This document shows positions 1 to 8,486 of a stretch of 64,000 bases of DNA, one piece after another; position 1 is the first letter of the stretch; the number at the start of each line of letters is the position of its first letter. The position numbers and the translations under genes were made by a program. The DNA is from Methanomassiliicoccaceae archaeon DOK (GTDB lineage Archaea; Thermoplasmatota; Thermoplasmata; Methanomassiliicoccales; Methanomethylophilaceae): assembly GCA_009911715.1 (NCBI GenBank), contig CP047880.1, positions 372,001 through 436,000 of the forward strand. The letters are read 5' to 3'. Under the pieces are notes generated by a model, which saw only the letters and a program-made list of their open reading frames with translations, did no database searches and was not told where the DNA came from.

Positions 1-1
1 C

Positions 2-646
2 CACGCCATCGAGAGGATGACCATGGTCGAGACCATGGACGTCAGGGAGTTCGTCGGGGACTACGAGCCCCTGTACCCCCTGCTCGACTACAAGCATCCG
101 GTCTCCCACGGAAACATGGATGGACCCGACTTCTACTACCCCCACAAGTACCAGTCCGTGCTCGCCATGGACAAGGCCCTGGAGGTCGCGGAGGAGGTCT
201 TCAAGGAGTTCGCCGACATGACCGGAAGGGAGTATCACCTGGTGGACGAGTACATGTGCGACGACGCCGAGTTCGTCGCGGTCATCCTCGGATCCTCCTT
301 CGGAACCATGAAGGAGACCGTCGACCAGCTCCGCGCCGAGGGAATCAAGGCCGGATGCGTCATGCCCCACGTGTACAGGCCGTGGCCGGAGGCCGCTCTC
401 GCCAAGGTCCTGAAGGGCAAGAAGGCCGTGGCCGTCTTCGACAAGCACCTGAGCATCGGTGCGTACGGGCCCATGTTCCCCGAGGTGGTCACAGCCGCCG
501 CAGACCTGGACACCATGCCGAAGATGTACAACGTCATCTACGGACTCGGAGGAGCCGACGCCACCGTCGCAGGATTCAAGAAGATGATGGAGGAGATCAA
601 CGAGGGCAAGGCCGCAAAGGTCACCTATCTGGGGGTGAAGGCATGA
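2..646 (+). CDS. porA: Pyruvate:ferredoxin oxidoreductase alpha subunit, C-terminal part
   Basis: This is the last 214 residues of a 2-oxoacid:ferredoxin oxidoreductase alpha chain; the frame is open from base 2, so the gene begins upstream of the window. The enzyme reversibly converts pyruvate plus CoA to acetyl-CoA, CO2 and reduced ferredoxin in the cytoplasm. The visible part corresponds to the C-terminal domain II/III region (SSFGTMKETVDQLR, then a stretch VYRPWPEAALAKVLKGKK and DKHLSIGAYGP), typical of PorA. It overlaps porB by the four bases ATGA at 643-646, which indicates translational coupling. Assignment to pyruvate rather than another 2-oxoacid rests on general resemblance and on the porB partner. 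Confidence 0.9.
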   Translation, partial: HAIERMTMVETMDVREFVGDYEPLYPLLDYKHPVSHGNMDGPDFYYPHKYQSVLAMDKALEVAEEVFKEFADMTGREYHLVDEYMCDDAEFVAVILGSSFGTMKETVDQLRAEGIKAGCVMPHVYRPWPEAALAKVLKGKKAVAVFDKHLSIGAYGPMFPEVVTAAADLDTMPKMYNVIYGLGGADATVAGFKKMMEEINEGKAAKVTYLGVKA

Positions 647-1596
647 CATCACTGTCTCTTAAGGAACTCAACAAGCTGCCCGTCAGGCTCGCCAGCGGGC
701 ACAGGCTCTGCGCCGGATGCGGCGAGTCGATCATCGTGAAGCAGATCCTGATGGGAACCGCCGACCCCGTCGCGGTCTCCCTGTCCACGGGATGCCTCGA
801 GGTCTCGACCACCGTGTTCCCGTACACATCCTGGAACACACCCTACATCCACACCGCTTTCGGCAACGGAGCGGCAACATGCGCCGGTCTGGAGACCGCC
901 TACGTCGCCCTGAAGAAGAAGGGCAAGATCAAGGGCGACATGAAGTTCGTGAACTTCGCCGGAGACGGTGCCACCTATGACATCGGACTCCAGGCCCTGT
1001 CCGGAGCCATGGAGAGGGGACACAGGATGATGTACGTCTGTCTCAACAACGAGGCGTACATGAACACCGGAATCCAGAGGTCGTCCGCGACCACCCTCGG
1101 AGCAAGCACCACCACCTCCTGGGCGGGATCCGTCCAGTCCGGTAAGAAGGAGTTCTCCAAGGACCTGACCGAGATCATGGTCGCCCACAACATCCCCTAC
1201 GTCGCCCAGGTCTCCCCCCACAACTGGAGGGACACCGTGACCAAGGCCTCCAAGGGATTCGCCGTGGACGGCCCCAGCTTCATCAACTCGATCTCCCCCT
1301 GCCCCAGGGGATGGAGGTTCCCGTCCGACGAGACCATCAACATGGCCCGTCTGGCCGTCGAGACCTGCGTCTGGCCTCTGTTCGAGGTCGTGGACGGCAA
1401 GTACTCCCTCACAGCCGAGAGCGCCAGGATCGCCGACGGAAAGGTCGAGAAGAAGCCCGTCATGGACTGGCTCACGGCCCAGGGAAGGTTCAAGCACCTT
1501 CTCCAGGACAGGTGGGAGCCCATCGCCGAGGCCTACCAGGACGAGGTCGACAGGCGCTGGAGAAAGCTCATCAAGCTGACAGAGCTCGACTACTGA
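643..1596 (+). CDS. porB: Pyruvate:ferredoxin oxidoreductase beta subunit
   Basis: 317-residue thiamine-diphosphate-binding subunit that works with PorA. The start ATG at 643 overlaps the porA stop. An iron-sulfur ligand pair CAGC lies at residues 23-26 and a further cysteine follows in STGCLE near residue 51. The TPP motif GDG at residues 107-109 is followed about 25 residues later by the usual NN (LNNEAYMNTG). Length and motif order fit a complete PorB. A hairpin followed by a T run directly after the stop suggests that the por operon ends here. In a methanogen the enzyme would mainly make pyruvate from acetyl-CoA for biosynthesis; that role is inferred from lineage. Confidence 0.95.
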   Translation: MTSLSLKELNKLPVRLASGHRLCAGCGESIIVKQILMGTADPVAVSLSTGCLEVSTTVFPYTSWNTPYIHTAFGNGAATCAGLETAYVALKKKGKIKGDMKFVNFAGDGATYDIGLQALSGAMERGHRMMYVCLNNEAYMNTGIQRSSATTLGASTTTSWAGSVQSGKKEFSKDLTEIMVAHNIPYVAQVSPHNWRDTVTKASKGFAVDGPSFINSISPCPRGWRFPSDETINMARLAVETCVWPLFEVVDGKYSLTAESARIADGKVEKKPVMDWLTAQGRFKHLLQDRWEPIAEAYQDEVDRRWRKLIKLTELDY

Positions 1597-1612
1597 CCTG
1601 GAAAACACATTT

Positions 1613-1637
1613 CAGCCCCTTCGGGGGCTTTCTTTTT
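1613..1637 (+). terminator. UUCG-loop hairpin plus T run after porB
   Basis: The arms AGCCCC and GGGGCT enclose a TTCG loop, and CTTTCTTTTTT follows. It sits 17 bases after the porB stop. Archaeal termination depends mainly on the T run, so the hairpin may instead stabilise the mRNA end. Confidence 0.65.
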
Positions 1638-1812
1638 TCATATTGAACTCGGCGCGATCATCCCGCAAGTCCGACGGAACACCGTTCCATTGGATTCCAT
1701 GCAGTATCCGACAGCACACGGATCAGGCATGGTAGAATGACGTCTTCGCATCAGCCGAATTATCAGCGTGTGAAAGAACGGCCTCTCGGCCAGTAGATAG
1801 TAGAGGAAAAGT

Positions 1813-1936
1813 GGTTGACAGCGTGTCTGAGTTCCCGTAGGCTTGCGCACTACAGTACAGACAGATACGCGGGCGGACTTTACTGCCGGGTTCGGAATGG
1901 GACCGGGTGTGACCCCGCCGCTTTGGCCGTCATACC
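1813..1936 (-). rRNA. rrf: 5S ribosomal RNA
   Basis: Read on the minus strand, the segment carries the archaeal 5S core: a GGCGGGG-type loop region, CCCATTCCGAACCCGG, then a segment ending GTGCGCAAGCCTACGGGAA. The terminal helix forms between GGTATGACGGC at the 5' end (1936 downward) and GCTGTCAACC at the 3' end (1813 upward), allowing G-U pairs; this sets the 124-nt boundaries. No 16S or 23S gene is adjacent, so this is a stand-alone 5S gene, as known for several Thermoplasmata. The preceding stretch 1638-1812 shows no convincing gene. Confidence 0.9.
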
Positions 1937-1985
1937 AAAACATAGGATAACCGAATAGTATATAATACTTTCGATTACCACGATC

Positions 1986-2708
1986 TCAGATGAGCATGTA
2001 GATCGCGACACCGAGGATCGCACCTATCAGCGCGGTCGAGCAGTTGTTGGTGTACTTGGACATGCGTCCCTTGTTCTCGAAGACGGCTCCAAAGACACTG
2101 TCGAGGATGTTCCCGAACACGCCCATCACGAACGGAATCAGCAGAAGCCAGTCCACGGACTCGGTGAGGACGAACCATCCCAGAATCGCTATGAGCAGGG
2201 CCGCCACGGTCGAAACCGCCGTTCCGGTCTTCGAGACGCCTCCGTTGATCCCGGGCTCCACCTTCTGGAAGTTCGTGATCATGTAGACGTTCTTGTCGCG
2301 GACCCCTATCTCGCTGGCGATCGTGTCGGCACCCGCGACCGTTATGGTGGAGACGAACATGACCGCGAACGCCGTCGGATCCAGGACGCCCACGGCATTC
2401 AGCGCCACGGCGATGCACGGCGGAAGTCCGACACCCAGGACGTTCTTCCAGGTGCGCTCCCCTTTCTGTCCCTCTTGGAGTCCCGATTCTTCCTTCTTGT
2501 TGAAGTCCTTCATCGTGGCGACGAATCCGGCGATGGTGAAGATTGTGAGAAGGAAGAAGGCGTTTATCGACGCGAACACGCCGACGAAGGCTCCGACCGC
2601 GAACGATGCCACGGCTCCGCCCTTTGTGAGGCACTGGAGCTTGTACGCCTCCACAGACAGGGCAACGGACAGCACAATCGCTGCCACTGTGAGGTAGGAG
2701 AACTCCAT
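1986..2708 (-). CDS. DUF92/TMEM19-family integral membrane protein
   Basis: 240-residue hydrophobic protein with about six membrane segments, resembling the DUF92 (TMEM19) family of archaea and eukaryotes. The conserved family features are visible: an early LTKGGAVASF segment, VSTITVAGADTIASEIG in the middle and GGVSKTGTA followed by GNILDSVFGAVFE. The family is related to CTP-dependent polyprenol and phytol kinases, but a catalytic role for this member is unproven. An ATG at 2708 is preferred; a GTG two codons upstream (2714) is possible. It lies alone between the 5S gene and the pyr/UPF0200 cluster, on the same strand as the latter. Confidence 0.8.
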   Translation of the reverse strand: MEFSYLTVAAIVLSVALSVEAYKLQCLTKGGAVASFAVGAFVGVFASINAFFLLTIFTIAGFVATMKDFNKKEESGLQEGQKGERTWKNVLGVGLPPCIAVALNAVGVLDPTAFAVMFVSTITVAGADTIASEIGVRDKNVYMITNFQKVEPGINGGVSKTGTAVSTVAALLIAILGWFVLTESVDWLLLIPFVMGVFGNILDSVFGAVFENKGRMSKYTNNCSTALIGAILGVAIYMLI

Positions 2709-2762
2709 GGGCACCGTAATGTGCCAGTAGTAAAAAAAGGTGACACGTCCGGATGCACGGGG

Positions 2763-3026
2763 TCACAGGGACTCCAGCATCTCGGTCGCGTACTTTATGC
2801 AGAGGTGCTTGTCTTCCAGCGGGAAGAACATGACCTTGCCCTGCTTGTACAGGGTGGTCTCCATCCCGTTCCACTGGAACACGATCATCATCTCGTCCTG
2901 CTGGGAGATCTCGCATCCCTCGGACCTGAACTTCTCCGCGGCCTTCTCGAGGTCTATGTCCATCTCGTCGGATGACACGGCCATGAGTGCCTTCCCGCCG
3001 CAGAGGCGGGCGGTGGTGAACCTCAC
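2763..3026 (-). CDS. Small conserved archaeal protein coupled to UPF0200
   Basis: 87-residue protein starting with GTG at 3026, whose first bases overlap the stop of the upstream UPF0200 gene (GTGA). I do not recognise the family with certainty. The C-terminal half (TTLYKQGKVMFFPLEDKH followed by an amphipathic helix) has the rhythm of a small alpha/beta fold, faintly like half of a TBP repeat; this is only an impression. The strong translational coupling suggests that it acts with the UPF0200 nucleotide-binding protein. The open frame continues far upstream inside the neighbour, but that part has no coding character, so the overlapping GTG is the likely start. Confidence 0.75.
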   Translation of the reverse strand: MRFTTARLCGGKALMAVSSDEMDIDLEKAAEKFRSEGCEISQQDEMMIVFQWNGMETTLYKQGKVMFFPLEDKHLCIKYATEMLESL

Positions 3027-3544
3027 AGCAACGCCTCCAGCGTTATGGCGGTGCGGACCTTGAACGACTCGAGGTCCGAATCGTTCAGTATCATCACGTC
3101 GGCCAATGCGAGGACGTCGGCCAGTCCCCAGCCCATCTCCCTGCGGTCGCGGGCCTCGAACTCCTCCGGGCTGCGCGGGGCGTCGTCGCGTCCCCTCCTG
3201 ACGAGGCGCTCGTAGCGGGCGGACGGCGGGGCGTATATCCCGACTATGCGGACGTCGTCGCTCAGGCCGCGGTAGGAGCGGACCTCGTCCATGCTCCTGC
3301 ATCCGTCGACCAGGAAGACCTCCCCGTCCATGCGCTCGAGGGCGCGTTTGGCCCATATATCCTTGCCGAGCTCCTCGCGCTGGGCGCTCGCGAACGCGCC
3401 CACCGTCAGGTCCGTCCCGGACGAGGCGTGGTACTCCCTCACGATGTCGCCCATCCTGAGGAAGGGGACGCCCATCGACCGGGCGACCCCAAGGAGCTCC
3501 TCCTTCCCGGCGCCGGGCATCCCGGCGATCAACAGGATCCTCAT
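3023..3544 (-). CDS. UPF0200 family P-loop kinase-like protein
   Basis: 173-residue nucleoside-monophosphate-kinase-like protein of the archaeal UPF0200 family. The family blocks appear in order: P-loop GMPGAGKEE at residues 8-16, MGDIVRE, GKDIWAKRALE, VDGCRS, then FEARDRREMGWG and ALADVMILND. The residue after the P-loop lysine is glutamate (GAGKE) where Ser or Thr normally binds Mg2+, so nucleotide handling may be altered. Substrate and pathway are not established for this family. It lies between pyrI and the small protein that overlaps its stop, in one minus-strand run with pyrB-pyrI. Confidence 0.88.
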   Translation of the reverse strand: MRILLIAGMPGAGKEELLGVARSMGVPFLRMGDIVREYHASSGTDLTVGAFASAQREELGKDIWAKRALERMDGEVFLVDGCRSMDEVRSYRGLSDDVRIVGIYAPPSARYERLVRRGRDDAPRSPEEFEARDRREMGWGLADVLALADVMILNDSDLESFKVRTAITLEALL

Positions 3545-3549
3545 TCAGA

Positions 3550-4026
3550 TCACAGCAGGTTGTCGGAGATGTTCATCAGTATCCTGTCGCAGTAGCAGCA
3601 CCTCAGCTGCGGGGGGTGCCTGCTGATGACGTTGAACTCGGGGCTGACGGGCTCGCCGCGGTTGGTGATGCAGTTGGGGTTGCTGCACCTCGCGAGGCCC
3701 ACGACGTGGTCCTCGAGCCTGACGGTGAACTTCTCCGCAACGTAGAAGTCGCGGATGATGGAGATCGTCGCGTCAGGGGCGATGAGGGCGATCTTGTCGA
3801 CCGTCTTGGAGTCCAGCTCCCTGTCCTCGATCTTGATGATGTCCTTCCACTCGGTGGTCTTCGCCGAGATGACGTGCATCCCGATGCTGATGGACGAGTC
3901 TATGTTGCTCTCGTTCACGCCCAGGATCTTCATGACGTTCAGCGCCTGTCCGCATGTGATGTGGTCGATCACTGTCCCGTTCCTGATGGGGGCCAGCTTG
4001 ACCTCCTTGATAGTTCCCTCAGGCAT
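3550..4026 (-). CDS. pyrI: Aspartate carbamoyltransferase regulatory chain
   Basis: 158-residue PyrI, the regulatory subunit that binds nucleotide effectors and holds ATCase catalytic trimers together through a zinc site. The N-terminal allosteric domain begins with IKEVKLAPIRNGTVIDHI. The C-terminal zinc domain carries the four expected cysteines as CSNPNC and CCYC. The start is ATG 4026 because a strong Shine-Dalgarno GGAGGTGAT ends four bases before it; the frame would also allow GTG at 4035. The gene overlaps the pyrB stop by eight bases, so expression is coupled to pyrB. Confidence 0.95.
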   Translation of the reverse strand: MPEGTIKEVKLAPIRNGTVIDHITCGQALNVMKILGVNESNIDSSISIGMHVISAKTTEWKDIIKIEDRELDSKTVDKIALIAPDATISIIRDFYVAEKFTVRLEDHVVGLARCSNPNCITNRGEPVSPEFNVISRHPPQLRCCYCDRILMNISDNLL

Positions 4027-4969
4027 CGATATCACCTCCGAGGATCTCGCAGAGGAGGGCCATCCTGACCGGCACCCCGTTGAACGCCTGCCTGAAGTAC
4101 CTGGCGTGCGGCGTCGAGTCGACCTCCTGGGCGATCTCGTCCACCCTCGGCAGGGGATGCATGACGATCAGGTCGCTCTTGGCCTCCCTGAGGATGGCGT
4201 TGTCGATCCTGTACGTGCCGGCGACCTTGTTGTACTCGGTCGGGTCCGGGAACCTCTCCCTCTGGATCCTTGTCACGTAGAGGACGTCGGCCTGGTCGAT
4301 GACGTCGTTCAGGTCCGCCGTCTTGGTGGGGTGGCATCCCTTCTCCTCCAGGTGGGCGATGGTGTCCTCGGGCATCTGGAGGCTCTCGGGGGCCACGAGG
4401 GTCAGCTTCGCGCCGAACATCGTGAGCGCGTCGGCCAGGGAGTGGACGGTCCTTCCGTACTTCAGGTCCCCGACCAGCACGATGTTGAGACCCTCGAGGG
4501 TGCCCTTGGCCTCCCTCATGGTGAAGAGGTCCAGCAGAGTCTGCGTGGGGTGGGATCCGGCTCCGTCCCCGGCGTTGATGACGGGGTTTATGGAGCAGTT
4601 GGCCGCGAGCCTGGCCGCTCCCTCGTAGGGGTGCCTCAGGACGATCAGGTCGCAGTATGCGTCGACCATCCTGATCGTGTCCGCCAGGGTCTCCCCCTTG
4701 GAGATGGATGTCATGGACATCTCCGACACGTCGATGACGTCGCATCCGAGCCTGTATGCGGCGCTCTCGAACGAGAGCTTGGTGCGTGTTGAGGGTTCGA
4801 AGAAGAGGTTGCCGAGAATCTTCCCGTCCAGGGCGCGTTTGGTCTTCTCGCCCATGGCGTACGGCACCATCTTCTCTGAGAGGTCCAGGATGCTTTCGAT
4901 CTGGTCCTTCGTGAGGTCTCTGATGGATACAACGTCCTTGTCGTATAGGTCCATGGGGAGGTTATCCAT
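4019..4969 (-). CDS. pyrB: Aspartate carbamoyltransferase catalytic chain
   Basis: 316-residue catalytic subunit that makes N-carbamoyl-aspartate, the first committed step of pyrimidine synthesis. Diagnostic motifs are FEPSTRTKLSFE (carbamoyl-phosphate site), HPYEGAARLA, GDGAGSHPTQ, VGDLKYGRTVHS and HPLPRVDEI near the C-terminus. ATG at 4969 gives the usual N-terminus; an in-frame extension to 5038 has no supporting similarity. It heads the minus-strand run pyrB-pyrI and is divergent from arcS, the two starts being about 100 bp apart. Confidence 0.96.
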   Translation of the reverse strand: MDNLPMDLYDKDVVSIRDLTKDQIESILDLSEKMVPYAMGEKTKRALDGKILGNLFFEPSTRTKLSFESAAYRLGCDVIDVSEMSMTSISKGETLADTIRMVDAYCDLIVLRHPYEGAARLAANCSINPVINAGDGAGSHPTQTLLDLFTMREAKGTLEGLNIVLVGDLKYGRTVHSLADALTMFGAKLTLVAPESLQMPEDTIAHLEEKGCHPTKTADLNDVIDQADVLYVTRIQRERFPDPTEYNKVAGTYRIDNAILREAKSDLIVMHPLPRVDEIAQEVDSTPHARYFRQAFNGVPVRMALLCEILGGDIDA

Positions 4970-5070
4970 CTCGGCGGTAATAACCGTTTGTCCACGGGGT
5001 GTCTGGCGCCGCCCTCGTACCGGGCCGGCCAATCGCAACCCTTATCAGTCGGCGGTAGGTGAGTGGTCTC

Positions 5071-6768
5071 ATGTTGGACATCGTCGCCAGGTCCCAGAGG
5101 GGAAGGGTCTGCGAATATTCTAGGGACGGGAACGTCCTCGAGACGCCCGCAATGATCAGGTCGGAGCCGGAGGGCCCCGTGTGCATCGCCGCCGGAGAGG
5201 GCGGGAGGGTGCTGAGGCTGTTCGGTGCGGAGGTCCCGCTGGAGAGCGGACTGCTGACGACGGCGTCTTCGGGCATGGGGTCCCCGTCCGTGGTCAAGGA
5301 CGGGGTCCAGGTCGTGAGGCTGCCCCTGCCGGAGGACCTGGCCATCGACGATTCCGCGGAGGTGGTCGTCGTCCCGAACGCCTACGAGCTCAGGAAGGAC
5401 CCCCGCCGCATCGTGGACGTCGTGGTCAGGCTCAGGGAGGCCGCCGGGTTCGGCAGGCTGCTCTGCATGCTCGGCATCGGCGAGCCGTCCACAGTGGCGA
5501 TGCTGTCCTACATGGGGGTGGACCTGTTCGACGACTCGCTCCCCAGGGCGGCAGGGCTGGAGCGCGTGCTGCTGATGCCGGAGGCCGAGGTGGCCATGGG
5601 GGACGGGGACGTCGCCGGGGCCAACGTCGACTACATGGAGGCGGAGCTCGCCAAGGTCAGGATGTTCATCAGGGCGGACAGGCTCAGGGAGCTGGCGGAC
5701 CAGCGCTCGTTCTCGTCGCCTTCCAACGTCGCCCTGCTCAGGCTGTACGACCAGAACGCCTACGGATACGCCGAGGAGACGTGCTCCACCGTGGGATGCA
5801 GGTTCAGCTGCAACTCTACCCAGGCGCTCAGGCGCCCGGACCTGAAGAGGTACAGGGACCGCATGAGGGACTACCGCAAGCCGGAGCACAAGAGGATACT
5901 GCTGCTGCTCCCGTGCTCGGCCAAGAAGCCGTACCACATCTCCAAGACCCACAGGGCGTTCGCATCGGCGATCCACACCGCCCAGCACGACACCCTGGTC
6001 CACGAGGTCATCGTCACCTCCCCGCTGGGCATGGTCCCCAGGGAGCTCGACGCCTGCTACCCCGCCAACTCCTACGACATCCCCGTGACGGGGGAGTGGA
6101 AGTGCGAGGAGAGGGCGATGATCCGCGAGATGGTGGGCTCCCTCATCCAGCAGGGGTACGACAAGGTCATATGCCACCTCGGGGACGACTACGAGCTCGT
6201 CGAGGGGCTGGCCGAGATGGAATGCACGGTGGTCGGGGACCCGACGTCTCCGAAGTCCCTGGAGAACCTCGACAAGGCCCTGAGGGCCGCCGCAAAGGGG
6301 ATGGAGCCCGTGGACTACCTCGTGGACAGGAACAACCTGGCCCGCGGGCTGCTGGAGTTCCAGTTCGGCAGGGACATCGCGGACCTCCTCATGGACGAGA
6401 ACACCTACGCCATCGGCAAGTTCCCCTATTGGAAGTTCATAAGGGAGGACCCCGAGGACAGGAAGAAGAAGACCCAGCTCGGAATGATGACGCCCGAGAG
6501 GGGCATGGTCTCACTCACCCTGGAGGGTGCGGAGATCCTCGCAGGGGTCGGATACGCAACCGTAGAGATCATGGACTTCGAGCTGAAGGGCAACCTGTTC
6601 GCTGTCGGCGTGATCCGCGCGGATCCTCGCATACGCATCGGTGACGAGGCGATCATCGTCTGCGACGGGCAGGTCCGCGGAGTGGGTGTCGCGATGATGT
6701 GCGGACGCGAGATGACCGACCTCAAGAGGGGCATCGCGGTGAAGGTCCGTCACAAGATCAAGTCCTGA
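5071..6768 (+). CDS. arcS: Archaeosine synthase ArcS (TgtA2)
   Basis: 565-residue protein of the ArcS family, which modifies preQ0 at position 15 of the tRNA D-loop on the way to archaeosine. The family hallmark PCSAKKPY followed by SKTHRAF is present at roughly residues 285-302. A cysteine cluster CSTVGCRFSC precedes it, as in other members. The C-terminal 75 residues form a PUA RNA-binding domain (IRIGDEAIIVCDGQVRGVG). The start is ATG 5071 with AGGTGA eight bases upstream; the GTG at 5059 is less likely. No tgtA or radical-SAM partner lies nearby in this window. Confidence 0.92.
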   Translation: MLDIVARSQRGRVCEYSRDGNVLETPAMIRSEPEGPVCIAAGEGGRVLRLFGAEVPLESGLLTTASSGMGSPSVVKDGVQVVRLPLPEDLAIDDSAEVVVVPNAYELRKDPRRIVDVVVRLREAAGFGRLLCMLGIGEPSTVAMLSYMGVDLFDDSLPRAAGLERVLLMPEAEVAMGDGDVAGANVDYMEAELAKVRMFIRADRLRELADQRSFSSPSNVALLRLYDQNAYGYAEETCSTVGCRFSCNSTQALRRPDLKRYRDRMRDYRKPEHKRILLLLPCSAKKPYHISKTHRAFASAIHTAQHDTLVHEVIVTSPLGMVPRELDACYPANSYDIPVTGEWKCEERAMIREMVGSLIQQGYDKVICHLGDDYELVEGLAEMECTVVGDPTSPKSLENLDKALRAAAKGMEPVDYLVDRNNLARGLLEFQFGRDIADLLMDENTYAIGKFPYWKFIREDPEDRKKKTQLGMMTPERGMVSLTLEGAEILAGVGYATVEIMDFELKGNLFAVGVIRADPRIRIGDEAIIVCDGQVRGVGVAMMCGREMTDLKRGIAVKVRHKIKS

Positions 6769-7001
6769 GACGTCCGGACTAGCCGGATGTTATTCGGGGG
6801 TTTTCGGAGCATAGCCAGACATCCGAATCAGGGGGTACCTTATTCGGTGACCTCCCCTGATTCGATTTAAATACGCTCGGCGAAATAGTAGTATTGCAGG
6901 CAAAAAGTGTGCATCACCCGCTGCTCTTGTCTGCGTTGAGGCGGTCGGATGTTTTTTCCACATCCATCCATCCTATCCGCTCCGATCGCCTCGGATTCTT
7001 C
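6769..7001. other. Convergent intergenic region with hairpin and possible small RNA
   Basis: This lies between the ends of arcS and the DUF368 gene. A perfect 11-bp inverted repeat CGAATCAGGGG / CCCCTGATTCG pairs 6824-6834 with 6854-6864. Directly after it is a TATA-like TTTAAATA at 6866-6873. About 25 bp downstream begins a stretch (6895-6957) in which GCAGGCAA can pair with TTGTCTGC and which ends in a six-T run at 6952-6957. No protein reading of this stretch is convincing. A short plus-strand RNA is possible but unproven. Confidence 0.4.
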
Positions 7002-7919
7002 TCATCGGTTCTCTGCGGATCCAGGCTCAGACGAGATCGTCTCGTCGGCGTACCTTGCGGAGACCTTCCTGAGAACATGGCCGAAGGCCAGGCCGATGAC
7101 GATGCCGACCAGACTGGCGGCGACCATCGTCGTCCCGTCCAGACCCTGGAGGGCCTGAACCGTGACGGTCACGACGGATCCCGCGGTCATCCCCAGGATG
7201 CAGTAGTAGGTGGACCTGCGGTTGTTCCTCATGAAATGGTCCACGACCTTGGCGAGACCTATGGCCCCCACGACGATCCCGAGGCCTATCGGGACGATGG
7301 CGACCGCCCTGTCGGCGATGACGGACATGTCCATGCCGCCGACCAGGTCCATCAGGGGCGTGTAGAGTCCTATCGCGAGGAGGATCGCCGCTCCGCTGAG
7401 GCCGGGCACGATCTTGGACAGCGCGATGACGACCCCGACCACGAAGAGCAGAGCCATGTCGACCATGTCGAGGTCGATGAGCGACACGTCGGAGTCGGAG
7501 GAGCCGACGAACAGGAACGCGATCATCACCAGGAACCCGACGACGCATGCGACGGCGTTCCAGGCCGTGGGCTTCTCATCGCCGTCTCCGTTGGCCAGAC
7601 CGCGGATGTCGGGGATCTGGTACAGGATCAGGGCCGCGAAGAAGAACATCATGGGGATCTCCCAGTTCTGCAGCAGCGCGTCTATGCCCACCGCGCACAC
7701 CAGGAGCCCGATGACGACACCGATGCCGAGGGGCACGATGAAGCGGAGGTCCCTGAGGAGCTTCCCCCTTATGTCGGCAATGTCGGCTATGAGCCTCTCG
7801 TACACCCCGAAGATGACGGCGATGATCCCGCCGCTCGCCCCCGGCATCATGGACATTATCCCGATCAGGGTCCCGACCAGGAGGTCCTTCAAGCCTCTGC
7901 CGACCATGGGATGTCCCAT
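7002..7919 (-). CDS. DUF368 polyprenyl-phosphate translocase family protein
   Basis: 305-residue membrane protein with about eight to nine hydrophobic segments. The N-terminal signature GIMSMMPGASGGIIAVIFG and its internal echo ALSKIVPGLSGAAILLAIG mark the DUF368 family, an inverted-repeat fold. Bacterial members (PopT) have been reported to recycle undecaprenyl phosphate across the membrane; in an archaeon the lipid would be dolichyl or another polyprenyl phosphate used in glycosylation, which is inference. ATG at 7919 is the only reasonable start. It is divergent from the PUA-protein gene, with starts 75 bp apart. Confidence 0.88.
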   Translation of the reverse strand: MGHPMVGRGLKDLLVGTLIGIMSMMPGASGGIIAVIFGVYERLIADIADIRGKLLRDLRFIVPLGIGVVIGLLVCAVGIDALLQNWEIPMMFFFAALILYQIPDIRGLANGDGDEKPTAWNAVACVVGFLVMIAFLFVGSSDSDVSLIDLDMVDMALLFVVGVVIALSKIVPGLSGAAILLAIGLYTPLMDLVGGMDMSVIADRAVAIVPIGLGIVVGAIGLAKVVDHFMRNNRRSTYYCILGMTAGSVVTVTVQALQGLDGTTMVAASLVGIVIGLAFGHVLRKVSARYADETISSEPGSAENR

Positions 7920-7994
7920 CGGCTACACCTATATAACGAAGATGAACGGACGTCCCGAAAACTCATTATCGGCGTACCGCCATCCACGTCCAGC

Positions 7995-8486
7995 ATGGCA
8001 GACATAATGATACGCAAGAGGAAGAGGATGAGGAGCAAGGAGGTCAAGGCCCTCGCCAAGGAGATCGAGGACGTCATGGGCGTCCCGGTTTTCTCCGAGG
8101 AGGACGGGGTCGACATGGCCGAGAGCACCGATTACAACCTCATCTTCGTCAAGAGCGACATCCTCGGGCTGGTCTACGAAGGCAAGCCTTTCCTGACCAT
8201 CAGGGGCATACTGAAGTACAGGCCCGACAGGAGGGCGGTGACGGTCGACATGGGCGCTGTGCCCTACGTCACCAACGGCGCCGACGTCATGGGCCCCGGC
8301 ATCACCGCCGCCGACCCTGACATCGCGGAGGGCGACATGGTCTGGATCAGGGACGCCAGGAACGGCGCGCCTCTGGCCGTCGGGGTCGCCCTGCGCTCGG
8401 GCGAGGCCCTCGCCTCCAAGGAGCCGGGCAAGGCCATCAAGACGATCCACTTCGTGGGCGACAAGCTCTGGAAGACCGGTGAGTGA
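7995..8486 (+). CDS. PUA-domain RNA-binding protein (MCT-1-like)
   Basis: 163-residue protein with a lysine/arginine-rich N-terminal helix (IRKRKRMRSKEVKALAKEIED) and a C-terminal PUA domain (VTVDMGAVPYVTNGADVMGPGI, then DMVWIRDARNGAPLAVG). This layout matches archaeal proteins related to eukaryotic MCT-1, thought to act in tRNA modification or ribosome recycling. ATG 7995 is used; an alternative ATG 12 bases further in is possible. The next gene begins directly after its stop codon, so the two are probably cotranscribed. Precise function is unknown. Confidence 0.85.
   Translation: MADIMIRKRKRMRSKEVKALAKEIEDVMGVPVFSEEDGVDMAESTDYNLIFVKSDILGLVYEGKPFLTIRGILKYRPDRRAVTVDMGAVPYVTNGADVMGPGITAADPDIAEGDMVWIRDARNGAPLAVGVALRSGEALASKEPGKAIKTIHFVGDKLWKTGE

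Noticed and set aside
649-1608. Antisense frame over porB
   Set aside because: Shadow of porB; Gly/Val/Leu-rich text without any motif.
3027-3356. Longer version of the small UPF0200-coupled protein
   Set aside because: The added part is a shadow of the UPF0200 gene; the GTG overlapping its stop gives a natural coupled start.
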